DNA of 64,000 nucleotides, taken from the NCBI GenBank assembly GCA_948470475.1, contig OX419335.1, positions 36,594,297 through 36,658,296 of the forward strand. The letters run 5' to 3'. The position numbers and the translations under genes were made by a program. Position 1 is the first letter of the stretch, and every line of letters begins with the position of its first letter. Of this stretch, positions 39,801-49,484 are shown piece by piece. Source of the stretch: Galaxea fascicularis (taxonomy: Eukaryota; Cnidaria; Anthozoa; Scleractinia; Euphylliidae). The notes under the pieces were generated by a model, which did no database searches, was not told the DNA's origin, and saw nothing but the letters and a program-made list of their open reading frames with translations.

Positions 39801-42800
39801 GTCAATATCAGCAATGCAAAGTCTACCAGAACTATCAAGGAGACTGGAGAAGGATTCACCTGCTGAAAAATTTTATTCAAAGCTGAAATTTGGGGTACAG
39901 AGCAAGTAAGTTACTGACTGTTTGAATTTATTTTTCTTAGAATTTAGTTATACTAGATGTATCTTTAAATTTTATGCAGGTTAATTTATTTTAAATTTGA
40001 CTTCATATTCTCTTAACCCTTACATGTACCGTAGTATAGGCCTGATATAATCCAGAGTGGAATCTTTTCAATTATATCACCATTGTTGTACTTATTTGAA
40101 TCATGTTATAAGGAACTACTGTGCATTTTAGTTCCCAGTGGAAATTCACAATACCTTGCATCTATCCTATGCAGGTTGACCCCAATTGGAAATGGTGTTT
40201 TCAGGATGGGTGCTGCTAGCAAGTGTGCATTGGCAAGGAACGTTAAGGCCAAACTGGTTGAGGTCCTTGGGGAGATACCTTTTGGTACAGTTAAAAGGTT
40301 CAGCAGGATAAAGATTGGGAGGCAGGTGTTTCATAGCAAAGCATATTCCCGGGTATCCAAGAGGAACAGTTACACTGTGACATACAGAGAGAGGGTGGAT
40401 CAGCCAGAATCCTTTGGTCAGATTCAATTCTTCTTGCTCCATCAACCACCTTGTATGCATCGGCTATCAAATTTCTGTCAGCTATGCAAGGAAACACCTT
40501 TTGCAGTGATATGCAGATTGGAACCAGAGCAAACTGTTCAGTTTGCTGATTGTGAATCTGAAATCACTTTAAATCACATTCAAGCTGTAAGGAAACCACG
40601 GTAAGAACAGATGTTTAATTGAGAGTCAAACTTTATGAAGCTACTAACTTATAATTGACTGTATGTTAGTATATAAAAGGTTCCTTACATAAGTTTGTGC
40701 CAACAAGATGTGTTTTGTTAGTGCAAAGCTAAGAATACAGAAGGAACAGGGCACCGAGGAGTAGTTTCAAGTTGAATCTAAGGGCTTATTTGTTAGAAAT
40801 ATAATGTAATGTGAGGTGCCATTAAGTTCAGTTTTGGTTACGGAATGAGCAAACATTGGTCTGGCAAAAGTTCATTCTGATTCATTGATTATTCTTGTAC
40901 ATGCAAATTTATATTGAAGTCAATTAACACTTTAAGTCGACCTTTTTTCTTGCCTTTAATTTTAGTCAATTTGTTTTATTTTTTCCCTTACAGAGGAAGC
41001 TTTGCTTTAGATCTTTTATATAAGCTTCCTCTGCCTGTCTGCTTTTATAGTAATTTCTTGCCAAATCAGGCCTAATTTAAAACCATGACAGTGAACAAAG
41101 CAGATTTTTGCCATTAATTGTGTCACTGTGAGTTATTTACATGTCTTTTAATAATTCAAAGTATTTATGATTCTTCTTTGGTTTAATTCCTGTTTATTAT
41201 GTTACATGAATAAACCCTAAAGTCGAGCTGAGTTTAACCATGTTAATTATATATGTATTGCTTTTCAGGGAAGATGCTGTACAAGTAATCTCAATTAGCT
41301 CTGTGAAAGAAAAATGTGTTTACGTGGAGTTTCAAGGAATAAGCCATGCTTACATTAGTAAATTTCCAAATTTGATAGAGACAGATTGATGTTTCTCTAC
41401 TAAAGTGTATAAGATAACCTCTTCAAGTCATGTTGACAGGTGTAACTGTCACTGCCAATGAATGTGAAGTCATTTTCTGAAATGATCGTCATTGAGTTAG
41501 GTGTTGCCATTTTCAGTGAAACAATGCTTGACAGCTTATATGTAGTGATCCATGAAAATGTAAATTAAGTGCATATGCTTATTTGAGTTCATCAAAAATG
41601 TCACTGTGTGTCAGACATAATAAATGCATGTAATAATAATGTAAACAAACTGGAAATGGTGGTTATTGCTTAAGTATTTTACATGAACTGAAAATTCAAC
41701 ATTATGTATGCATGCGGCATGAAGATTTAGCTATCTGTAAAATGTCTGGAGGCACTGCAGATAGTTAACAGATATTTTAAGAAAACGTTCACATATCTGC
41801 AGAATATCTGTAAATTTCCTACAGATATTTGACAGATATGGGAAAACCTACTGCAGATAATTGCAGTACTGTCACAGATATGCTGCAGATATTTGCAGAT
41901 ATTTGACATATATGTCCGTTTGGTAAGGGACTGTTATCAGTTTCAGATTCGTTTTAAAAATTGCTGTTACAAAATTAAAAACATCTCTCAACATGCCTGC
42001 AAATAACAGTCAGTCATCGGACAAATGTCCGATAAGTTTTAGGTTTTGACCGGCAAAAGCTTACCCTGGTCAGACACTCTGACTGGGGATTTCTGACCAG
42101 TCTGTTCTCTTATACGGCCAAAACTTGACCCTGGCCTGACAAAAGACCTGCTAATTGACAACAATTATTTGCAGGCTTGTCTCGACCATCTTAATTTCAG
42201 AATCAGGATGTGATTCAAACAGTCTCCGGGTAATGACTGAGGGGCTTGGTCCACTACTCCACTTCAATAAGACAGTGGAATGTGATGAGTAATAGTACTG
42301 GCATTGAAGGGGCACTGTCATCTAACTTGGATCATCTGAAATATGATTGTATTTGCAACAGTGGAACCCTTGACACCTTTTGCAGTTTTCTTACTGTGCA
42401 CTGAAACTATTTACGGTTGTCTACAGCCATGGTTAAGGAGGAGGAAAAGTATTACAACTTGAAAAAGTTGCATTCCTTAAACAATTTCCAAGTTTTTACC
42501 TTGTGTCTTGGAAAAAAATAATACTAGTGCAGGGTTGTTAGAAAGTGTTGAAGTAGGTGGCTATTGTGCCATCTTGCACTAAACCAGGACTGAAGAAACA
42601 GAGGAATATCCCAGCAGAGTAGCCAGTCAGGAACACAAAGTCAGTGGTGATTTTCTCTGGTTGCTGACTTCTTTTGACAACCCTGCTAATGTCTTTTTCT
42701 TAAAAAAAAATTAATGAAACCTACTGCTTTTTGATACTGGGACTATTTGTTTGATAAAAAAGCCCTACTGTACACGTAACTCAAGTTGAAAACTAAAAAA

Positions 42801-44381
42801 ACAAAAAACAGATAACAATCCCTGTAACCATGACAGTGGTTTAATATTATTGCCCTTTTTGTTGGGGTATTAATAACAAATTTAACAGGCTTACCAAACT
42901 CCAAAGCATTATCAGCAGTACAACTGTAAGCCCTGGTCAAAAACCCTGTTCCTCCGAAGAGAGTATATCCAGCCACACCCAGCTCAGAGTAACTACCAAG
43001 AGGTGTCACCAGACCATGAGGCACTGTTTTTGCATCAAGATCAGCAACCTTAGCACCTGCACCTACAATAACAACCTGAAAATGATTGACCACAGTCACG
43101 TGAGTTCCAAAATACCAAGTGAGCCACCAGCTGTCGCTTTGTCATTAAGAGTTATCTGGGCTGTCATTAAGGGCTGGGGGCCAGGGATTTTCCCCTTGTA
43201 TTTTGATATATTTATATATCCCCGGCTACTTTGATATAAGACCAACATGTCGACTTCACTACAGCAACTCGAATCCTCAGCTATTTTTGGTATAGCCCCA
43301 CCTACTTAAAAAATTAGTGTTAGCCCTGAGTCATACTAGAAGCAGTTTTACTGAGAATTTTTTAAGAAGGAAAATAATGCACAGTTAACAATCTTCAAAA
43401 GGTATTCTTAATAAAGACTTCTATCATCATCAGTAAATGAAACAGGCTTGTTCTATCAAATAGAGCAAACCTTTACCTTGCTTTCCATGTCCACAGTGAC
43501 AGTGTTCAAATCAGACAAGTCTATCACCACAGCATCATTCACAAATGCAAATTCACTATTCATGGCTGCACATATACACATCTCCAGCTGATGTACATTG
43601 AATTAGGAAAATTTATCAGTCATTGTTAGTATTAATTCTCGTCCTGTGGTTTAAATGGTGGGTGACAAAAAATGACACAAGAAACAACTACCTTGATCAC
43701 CCAAGCATGGAAACTGTCAGAACCACAAGTTAATCATGGAATGAATACATATGGGTGTACAATTGTATCAAGATTTAAATTCAATTTTGATAATATATAC
43801 GTACTGCAGGGCGTCTTTTTATTTCCCATTTGGAAACTGATATTACACCTGTAAAAAGGGCCAAGATCTAGTTATTTAATACACCATTAAACTGACAAAG
43901 GATTACTGAGTTTTAATTACTAACCAGAGCAGATTTTCGCAGCATGCTTCGATCTCTTGAAGTTTTGAATGAGGTGTATTCTTCAGCACAATGTTGCATG
44001 CGGCTATTAAGTCTCTCATACTACAAACGTCTGTTTAGGAAGTAGCTTACCAACTTTTTGGAAGCCATAGGTCAGAGCATGGGAAATACATTAACTGTGT
44101 TGTATTAAGTGTACCCAGCATGGTACAATCATAAAACAAATGAACTTCTAACCTAAACTCACCTTATTTGTGACACAAAACTTGACAGTGTTTGCAACAT
44201 CTTCAACCGAAGCTACCTTGACGAACGCACAAGGTTTGCGCGATTGAATGACAGCGTTCCAGGTTCGCTTCACCTCCATCTCGTATTCCTTGGCATTTTC
44301 TGATTTTATGATGACGGTTCCTGAAATAATGGTACTCAACTGCGAAAGATCAGCCATTTTCAAGACTCCTTCTGTGCTCAT
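26382..44381 (-). CDS. FAD-linked oxidoreductase, berberine-bridge-enzyme-like
   Basis: A flavin-dependent oxidase of the PCMH/FAD_binding_4 plus BBE architecture; substrate unknown. Exons in transcript order: 44381-44163, 43587-43477, 43075-42895, 30518-30425, 29157-28981, 28713-28517, 27534-27378, 26601-26382 (TAG). Phases 0,0,1,2,2,1,2 agree throughout; total 451 aa, a usual size. The start is the first ATG after an in-frame TGA eight codons upstream. Family marks: VVIVGAGAKVADLDAKTVPH and GVAGYTLFGGTGFLTRAY in exon 3, LFWGMKGYGSNFG/VVTSITFQLH across exons 4-5, and the C-terminal LKLKYDPENVFHQNINI typical of the BBE domain. Odd points: the Arg-Gly-Gly-Gly-His loop that binds FAD covalently is absent between exons 1 and 2, where the in-frame join reads FCVTNK/LEMCICAAMNSEFAF. 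Intron 3 carries the 11.2-kb transposon. The gene is divergent from the C1orf53 homologue. Confidence 0.85.
27911..28390. repeat. Minisatellite with palindromic units, about 115-bp period
   Basis: The block GTTGGGTTAGGGGAGGGGTA followed by GGTGCACAGTTGCCCAGATA recurs four times at roughly 115-base spacing, separated by AACATTAACACTAACTTATT. The first block starts with the inverse complement of the same text (TATCTGGGCAACTG type), so each unit is itself an inverted repeat. It lies in intron 6 of the oxidoreductase gene. One copy has lost bases in GGGGTAGGTGC. Confidence 0.8.
30735..30935. repeat. Left subterminal repeat array of the transposon
   Basis: Many overlapping copies of ATATCTGTGACATATCTGT, ATATCTGTCACAGATATGTG and close variants occur in both orientations within 200 bases of the left terminus. 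Subterminal arrays of this kind in CACTA elements bind an element-encoded DNA-binding protein. Confidence 0.8.
31348..35743 (-). CDS. Transposon-encoded BEN-domain protein
   Basis: Exons in transcript order: 35743-35686, 35310-35146, 34725-33478, 32863-32799, 32266-32059, 31469-31348 (TAG). Phases 1,1,1,0,1 agree; total 621 aa with no internal stop. Residues about 20-75 form a compact module (FYLIKFVEDGVRRVLSRDKI and later AYWEDTQTKGWFPAIIL) that looks like a Tudor/SH3-type barrel. Residues about 80-180 are a Lys/Glu-rich, nuclear-localisation-like stretch. Residues 180-460 are Ser/Pro/His low complexity. A coiled coil (EEYRQLHVKYTALKEKVRIL) follows. The C-terminal 105 residues resemble a BEN domain: ELTAYLMDTFFSKETMAMSN, the loop KKGYQQLNPTIVNALRG, and IIFNKTVQDKCCGARRGVSK. 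BEN domains bind DNA and act in chromatin repression. As it lies between the transposon ends, a role in binding the subterminal repeats, like plant TNPA, is my inference. An AATAAA signal lies at 31080-31075. Confidence 0.85.
32300..33170. other. Introns 3-4 of the BEN gene with a small inverted repeat
   Basis: Contains exon 4 (32863-32799). At 33006-33062 CCTATTTACATGGTAC and GTACCATGTAAATAGG-like text face each other, and a third related piece (GTGTGAATAGGCCC) lies near 33153. This is probably a small foldback MITE nested in intron 3 of the BEN gene. Confidence 0.45.
35386..35632. mobile_element. MITE nested in intron 1 of the BEN gene
   Basis: The left CGAGTCAGTTTGATCGAAGG and the right CTTCGATCGAACTGAGTCGC are imperfect inverse complements, and internal ATTCGATTGAAGC blocks extend the pairing. 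About 247 bases with no coding capacity. Confidence 0.6.
35744..36004. promoter_or_regulatory. Bidirectional promoter of the transposon genes
   Basis: The 261 bases between the ATG of the BEN gene and the ATG of the transposase gene must contain the 5' UTRs and promoters of both. I saw no clear TATA box. The shared spacer suggests coordinated expression of the two proteins. Confidence 0.6.
36005..41389 (+). CDS. CACTA/Tnp2-like transposase, ten exons
   Basis: Exons: 36005-36818, 37156-37393, 37523-37635, 38087-38385, 38491-38758, 38918-39115, 39439-39596, 39793-39905, 40175-40600, 41269-41389 (TGA). All phases (1,2,1,0,1,1,0,2,2) agree; total 915 aa with no frameshift or stop. The N-terminal 165 residues are acidic and variable. 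A CxxC...CxxC zinc-ribbon-like motif (YYCNCCYCLLP, CPICD) follows at about 226-250. The core reads FDLPAKSLVLEEIQYNGFCG (D near 411), DYMHGILLGVTKQLLNLW (D near 512), HRKYWKASELRAWLFHYSLP, LFHGSQNI and FEFEDANG (E near 675), the text expected of Tnp2-type DDE transposases. A C-terminal region of about 180 residues is less recognisable. The ATG at 36005 is used because the open frame upstream lacks another ATG. An AATAAA signal lies at 41619-41624. It lies within the transposon ends, divergent from the BEN gene. Confidence 0.87.
37690..37788. repeat. Hairpin MITE in transposase intron 3
   Basis: GTGATATCCAGAATAATCAA with its neighbours at 37709-37732 is followed after 12 bases by its exact inverse complement; pairing continues outward with mismatches to about 37690 and 37788. 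It is a foldback element nested inside the larger transposon. Confidence 0.7.
39141..39268. repeat. Inverted repeat in transposase intron 6
   Basis: AGCGGGCAAGATGACCC and TCCTGAGCAGGCAAGATGG face GCCATCTTGCCCGCTCAGGA, and the outer ends ATGGCT and AGCCAT also pair. About 128 bases, probably a small MITE inserted in the intron. Confidence 0.55.
41728..41915. repeat. Right subterminal repeat array of the transposon
   Basis: Variants such as CATATCTGCAGAATATCTGT, CTACAGATATTTGACAGATA and GTCACAGATATGCTGCAGAT fill the last 190 bases. They match the motif at the other end but are independent in order and spacing. Confidence 0.8.
41932..42894. other. Remainder of oxidoreductase intron 3
   Basis: Sequence between the right end of the transposon and exon 3 of the oxidoreductase. 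I recognise no gene or repeat in it. Confidence 0.5.
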
Positions 44382-44740
44382 CTGAGCGCGAAATTCGAAA
44401 ATCAGTCAGGCATAGAACTAGAAAGGAGGGCCTGGTGAAGAGTGGCTTGGTAGCCGTGCACGTGGTTCAAGTTGGCGCAGTCGTTGGCGCAAAGTTGACA
44501 CGAAATAGGCGAGGGAAGTCTTTGGACAGACATTATTCACAACAAATTGTTGTTCTGAGTGGTATTACGGGAATTGTTCCTCCTGCAGTTTGTGACTCTT
44601 TTTTGTGACTCTTTTTCGTCGCTGTAACCCGACGCTAGTGTTTGTCGGTTCACATCACCATCACGTAAGGACGTACTCATCAGCTGATTCATGCTTGACT
44701 AATTCGTGATTCAAAGATAAAATTATCCGTGTATTGACCT
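44382..44740. promoter_or_regulatory. Divergent promoter region, oxidoreductase / C1orf53 homologue
   Basis: 359 bases separate the two start codons on opposite strands. The tight head-to-head spacing implies a shared or overlapping promoter. No TATA box is obvious. Confidence 0.5.
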
Positions 44741-46755
44741 ATGCTTAGTCTTGCTGCCCCTGTTAGGCCACTAATTACAAACCTTGGACGTTTTATCAAC
44801 ATGTCATCCCAAGCACTTGGATTGCAAGGTTCTCGTACACAAGATTTGGAGGATTGCGTAAGCCAGTGCTGTAAGGCATCGTTTGTAAGAACAGTGTGTT
44901 CTTCTTGTGCGAAAATAAGCGATGAAAAAACAACAGATGAAACACAGGACGGGAAACTGGCAAAAAATGAAGTCTTACAGTGGAAAAATTTATCTCACAA
45001 TGAAAAGAAGATTTATTTTGCCCATAAACATGCCTGCTTGGTAAGGACTGGTTTTCAACTTTTGGGCTGAGTTTGAGTCTGTTATTTCCAGAAAAATATG
45101 TGATGCCAATTTTGTGGGTTTCAAGATTTCCCTCTCTCTCGGCTACAGAAAAGTAGAACCAATATTATCATTTGATTGTGCACATTTTTCACTGCGTGGC
45201 ACTGGTTGCATTTAAAAACTTCAAATTCTGTTTGGCTCATTATGCAGTTTGGATTATTTGTCACTGGCCATAGTAATTTCTTTGTTTTTGGCTTCACAAC
45301 ATGCAGTAGAAAACTACTGAATTGGAAAAGATTTCCACACAGCCCCTTAAATTGATTATGACATGCATCACTGTCATACTAACCCTGCTCCAAAAACTAT
45401 TGGAGTTTGAGTCACAAAATGCATGCATAATAATATAATGTATGGGGCTGTGTGGAAATCTTGCCTTGAATTGTGTTTCTACTCCATACACAATTATTGT
45501 TGTGGTCATATTTGAATACAATATTATTCTCCATTCTGTGCGAAAATATGCTCGGATATTTGTCCATGGACATCTATTCTGTGAAGTAAACGGTGTTCCG
45601 AGAGCAAAGCTTGAGGAAAACTGTGAGCTTTAAAGAGATGATAATGTCCAAGGACAGTTATCAAGCATATTTTTAAAACCAAGTGGAGGCTATTGTCTTT
45701 ATTATCCTTCAAATATTTTTTGCAATATGCATTTGGGGAATATCACAGGATATTCCCCAGTTTTAGGTGGGACATATTTGGTCAAATGATGTGTTTACCA
45801 GTCGACCAATTGTGTGTGAGCAAAAATATTTGATGGATTATAATGAGCAATAATGACAATGGTGGCATCTGTTGTAGCTGAGCACAGCTCTTATGTACCT
45901 TGAGATTATTCATTTAAGAAAGTAGTGTTTACCAAGTTAGGTGTTTTTTAACCCAAAGGTATTTTTGAGCAGGTTGAAACTAATTGTAAGACAAGCAAAT
46001 CTTAACAAAAGCATATATTTTTTTAGAATCCAAAGGCAAAACTGGGGAGACTGCTCTAAGCTTAAGTTTGGTTAAAAAATGTTACCTAAAAGGTTTTTTT
46101 GGTCTTATGGTTTTTTAACTGGAGGGCATAAAAAATGTTTTCTGTTTCCTTTGGATTTCCCTTATTTCTGGCATACGATCTACAACAGTTCATTCAAATA
46201 ACCTAGCAACATGTTTTCTTTAGATTGTGGTCACAGCTTCCTTAGAAAACAAAGTCAACTTAAAAATCGACATAAGATGGTTGTGCTGGAGTGATTACCC
46301 CTGACTTTTTTTCAAAGTAAACAAAAATTCATCCAGATATCTTCCAAAGAGGCAACATCCTTAGGCTGGAAAATCCAAGTCAGAATAATTATTGTGTTTT
46401 ACTAACAGCTATCAATCAACAAATTGTAGCAACCAGTATATACCAGCTTTGTCTGAATTTTAACTTTTCTTTGTAGAATGATGAAAACAGTTACATTGAT
46501 CCCATTACTGGATATGCAGTTTTCACAGAAGAATTCCTGAGGAGACACAAGACTTGCTGTGGAAATGGCTGTCGTCATGTATGATTTTTTTCAACAGAAC
46601 TGGTGTTCTGGCTAAATATAAACAATTTAAATTGTTAAGATAATCTGATCACATTTGATAGCTCACTTTTTACCTTTGTTTTATAGTGTCCATATGGTCA
46701 GGAGAATGTACCAGAGGAAAGAAAAAAGAAGTTTAATACTGCATTCTATGTATAA
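44741..46755 (+). CDS. C1orf53: C1orf53 homologue (DUF5522 protein)
   Basis: Exons 44741-45040, 46477-46578, 46687-46755 (TAA), both introns phase 0; 156 aa. The diagnostic part is YIDPITGYAVFTEEFLRRHK then CCGNGCRHCPYGQ and a C-terminal KKKFNTAFYV, matching the C1orf53/DUF5522 family: a glycine-rich segment, then a CC-x3-C-x2-CPYG cysteine cluster that could bind metal. Function is unknown. The N terminus (MLSLAAPVRPLITNLGRFIN) is basic and hydroxylated and could be a mitochondrial presequence; a second Met at residue 21 is an alternative start. The middle holds CxxC-type pairs (QCCKAS, CSSC). An AATAAA signal lies at 46952-46957. It is divergent from the oxidoreductase and about 10 kb upstream of Lhx2/9. 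Confidence 0.88.
45305..45484. mobile_element. MITE in intron 1 of the C1orf53 homologue
   Basis: The ends AGTAGAAAACTACTGAATTG and CCTTGAATTGTGTTTCTACT are imperfect inverse complements. Just inside, AGATTTCCACACAGCCCC (45329-45346) and GGGGCTGTGTGGAAATCT pair perfectly. About 180 bases, non-coding. Confidence 0.65.
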
Positions 46756-48470
46756 AACCAAGTTAAGGGTGACAGCAAGCAAGTGATAAAATAATTTATT
46801 ATAAATGGTCATAAAGTGATAAAATTCACTGACGTGTAAATGCCTCAAAAATTTACAGTACATGTATTTTTGAATGTCTGACTGACACATGGTGTTAAAA
46901 TAATGTTGTGTGAACTTATTTGTACACTCTTTAAGTTAAATTAAAATTGAAAATAAACGTATTTTTGTTGTCTATAAAAGTAACCCAAAACAATTCCTGT
47001 TTGCTACCATTGCCTTACTTTGTTCTGGTGCAGTACGTGAAAGAGAATTGCACACAAGGTTACAAAAGTAAAGCACTGAAAAACATCCTTGATACAATGA
47101 AACAAGCAACTACACGTTCGTGTGACCTGGCCTATGAATAGAATGAGGTTGAGGGTGACCTTGTTTTGATACAAACCTCGCTGCTTTTCTCATGTAAATC
47201 ATGTTGTTATGCTCAACATTTACAAAGGAAAGACAAGGTAACCTCCAGCCAGGTCACTGAACTGTGGTATTCACCTAATTGAAGAGACGTCAAAGCGTGA
47301 AATTACAGGAGGGTTAAATTAATCAAGGCTGTGCTATAAGGAAAGGTTGGGTGCCCAAAATCTCTAAACCCTTTAATCCAGCACGCTCAACAAAAGTTTG
47401 GTAGAAAAACTAATGTTTCCTGGTGATCCGAAGGCAAAAGTCGCCAGGAGCGACCGGGAGCCGCTAAAGCACAGCCCTGATTAATATTCCTTGTGGCACT
47501 GCGGCCAGTTCATGGGCAGAGTTATTTGGAAAAACAGAGGGATACTGTTCACGCGCACGAACGAGATACGAAAGTCTTGAGTCAGAAGCAGTTAACGGGT
47601 ATAGCACGCGTGTTCACTCGGCCCTACGTATAATTTGGGGAAGCTTATTAGCCGTGCCATTTTGTTTTAATCTGTTTTTGGTTGAGAAATAACTGACGAT
47701 GTAAAATACGGCTTTCCAAAATAAACATTCTGGAACCAGAATGATTATGGCAGGGGTGACGTAAGATCACGACACAGATCCATCTCCGGCGCCTTGCGCG
47801 ATATGGCGGGCCGCGCACAGGTTTTCCCGCCAAAACCCTCCAACTGATCATGAGGCAAAGCTAGTCTGCGTATTTTAATCTGTTCATTCTCAGCTGTGGA
47901 AAACAGTATGGAATGCTATTCTATTCTGTTCATTCCATGAAGCAGGGTGCCAAAGTGGTCCAGGGCTCCAGGGCTCCGTCCCCTTTGGGACCCTGATGAA
48001 CTAAATAGGTGGACAAGAAAAAAGAAAACACGATTAACGTATGTGCTGGGACTCTCAACATTCGAAAATGCTTGTGAGGGCAAACTGACAACACAAAGGC
48101 ACCGAATCGGACTGTGGGTCTAATCAGCAAATATTTGCTTAATCAAAAAGCAAAGCTAACTTACCTACGGGTTAACTTTAATTAAGTCGTAGGCATAATG
48201 CTCACCAATGGATTTTCGTGATGACTGAATTGGTAAAAAAAAAATCTACATTCCAAGATGTACACCCAGCAACCGCCAACTTTGCCCAATAGCGCTGGCG
48301 TTTGTAGGAAGAAAAGCATATTTCTTCTTCATTGTTTTATTCTAATGCATCTTGAGCTTTACATGTAAATAAAACTGAGTCTCACAGCGCCATTTTGCAA
48401 GGACCTTGTGTGAAAACGCCATTACGAAACCCCGCCAGAACCAAACCTTGTCCAGCTGAATTCAGTAAGA
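46756..48470. other. 3' flank of the C1orf53 homologue
   Basis: Contains the AATAAA signal of the preceding gene. A weak exon-like frame at 47035-47141 (after ctggtgcag, 35 codons to a TAG) has no recognisable homology and is not annotated as a gene. Nothing else stands out. Confidence 0.45.
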
Positions 48471-49014
48471 CCCTGTTTACACTGAAGCAGGTGGGTAACC
48501 CTAGTGCTAGGGTTACCCTAGCAGAAGGGTTACCCTAGTGCTCCCACATTTCTTCTTCTTCTCATCGATGTGTTTACAAGGCAGCTAGGGTTACGCTAGC
48601 AGCTGCCTTGCAAACGAATAACTCTCTCCACCGCTGATCTGTACGGCCATGTTTTTTCGTAAACTTCTTCGTCGAGTCACTCTCCCGTTCTGACATGTTC
48701 ATTCGAGCGAGTGATGTATCATTCCAGGGTCGCGTTTAACATTGCAACTTGTTGCCGTTGTCTAGAATTAAGAAGCTAACATAACAGCATTGCATAACAC
48801 TATGAAAACAGCAATAACAGGCCGGCTGTACAGATAGGAGAATCGAAGTTCTTAGCAGAACTCTTGTCTTGTCGGCCATTTTGTTTGCGATTAATTGTTC
48901 TGGGTGGTAGGGTAACCCTACCTGTGAAGTTTTTCTTGTATACCCGGGCTATCTTTGACCCGCCTGCTAGGGTAACCCTAGCACTAGGGTAACCCTCTCT
49001 GCTTGTGAACAGGG
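48471..49014. mobile_element. CCCTAG-rich MITE (element X), full-length copy
   Basis: The ends CCCTGTTTACACTGAAGCAG and the inverse of CTGCTTGTGAACAGGG are similar inverted repeats. Each is followed by tandem GGTAACCCTAG / CTAGGGTTACC motifs in which AACCCTAGTGCTAGGGTTAC is itself a palindrome. The interior, read on the minus strand, contains an AAAATGGCCGACAAG start-like segment shared with the copy at 21745. About 544 bases; no autonomous coding capacity. The motif is not the TTAGGG telomere repeat. Confidence 0.75.
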
Positions 49015-49484
49015 CCTGAATCGTGAGTTTTCATAGAGCGGTATTCAATATTCGCGTTTGCTTTGGTTTTGCTTTGTACTCTTTCGCTCTGTGATTGGTT
49101 GACCAAACTCAGCAAATGAGAAGCAAAACCAATCGCCAGTTGCCCGTGCGCATTTTCCCGCGCTTGGCGCCGTATTCAGTTTCTAATTGGTTCATTGAGC
49201 TGTCTTCATCTCTTGTAATTGGCCAGAGTAATTGTTTTGGTTTTGGACCAAAAAAAAAACATTTGAACTTGCGCAAGTCAACGGCGATTCTAACTTGCAC
49301 TTACAAATCGAATTGTTAAGTTTAGAAAATCTTGTACAATACTAGCAACATGCAATCAAATGCGACACCTTGAATTATTTCCCAGTATTGAATGCCTGGT
49401 AATTGAATTGCATTCACAATTTTCTTGAAAATCCTTAAGTTTTTGTCAGGCTCGGTAAGGGGTTTTGGGTGTTCGATATAACCA

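Larger units (their letters stand above)
30719..41929. mobile_element. Complete autonomous CACTA/Tnp2-like DNA transposon with a BEN-domain gene
   Basis: The left end CCCTTACCAAAC and right end GTTTGGTAAGGG are perfect 12-base inverted repeats, followed inward by imperfect similarity (ACAGATATGTGACATATG versus ACATATATGTCAAATATC). The dinucleotide AC lies directly outside both ends (30717-30718, 41930-41931), a possible 2-bp target duplication. About 200 bases inside each end are filled with ATATCTG/CAGATAT repeats. Between them are two intact divergent genes sharing a 261-base start-to-start spacer. The element sits 200 bases upstream of an exon acceptor in intron 3 of the oxidoreductase gene and does not touch its exons. 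The ends do not begin with the canonical CACTA, so the superfamily assignment rests on the transposase text. Its introns contain further small inverted-repeat elements, showing nested insertion. Confidence 0.88.

Noticed and set aside
47035..47141. Exon-like 35-codon frame after an acceptor-like ctggtgcag
   Set aside because: No homology, no phase-matched donor, and it lies after the polyadenylation signal of the C1orf53 homologue.
48481..48540. Telomere-like CCCTAG/CTAGGG repeats
   Set aside because: The unit is GGTAACCCTAG, not TTAGGG, and it is part of a MITE's inverted termini.
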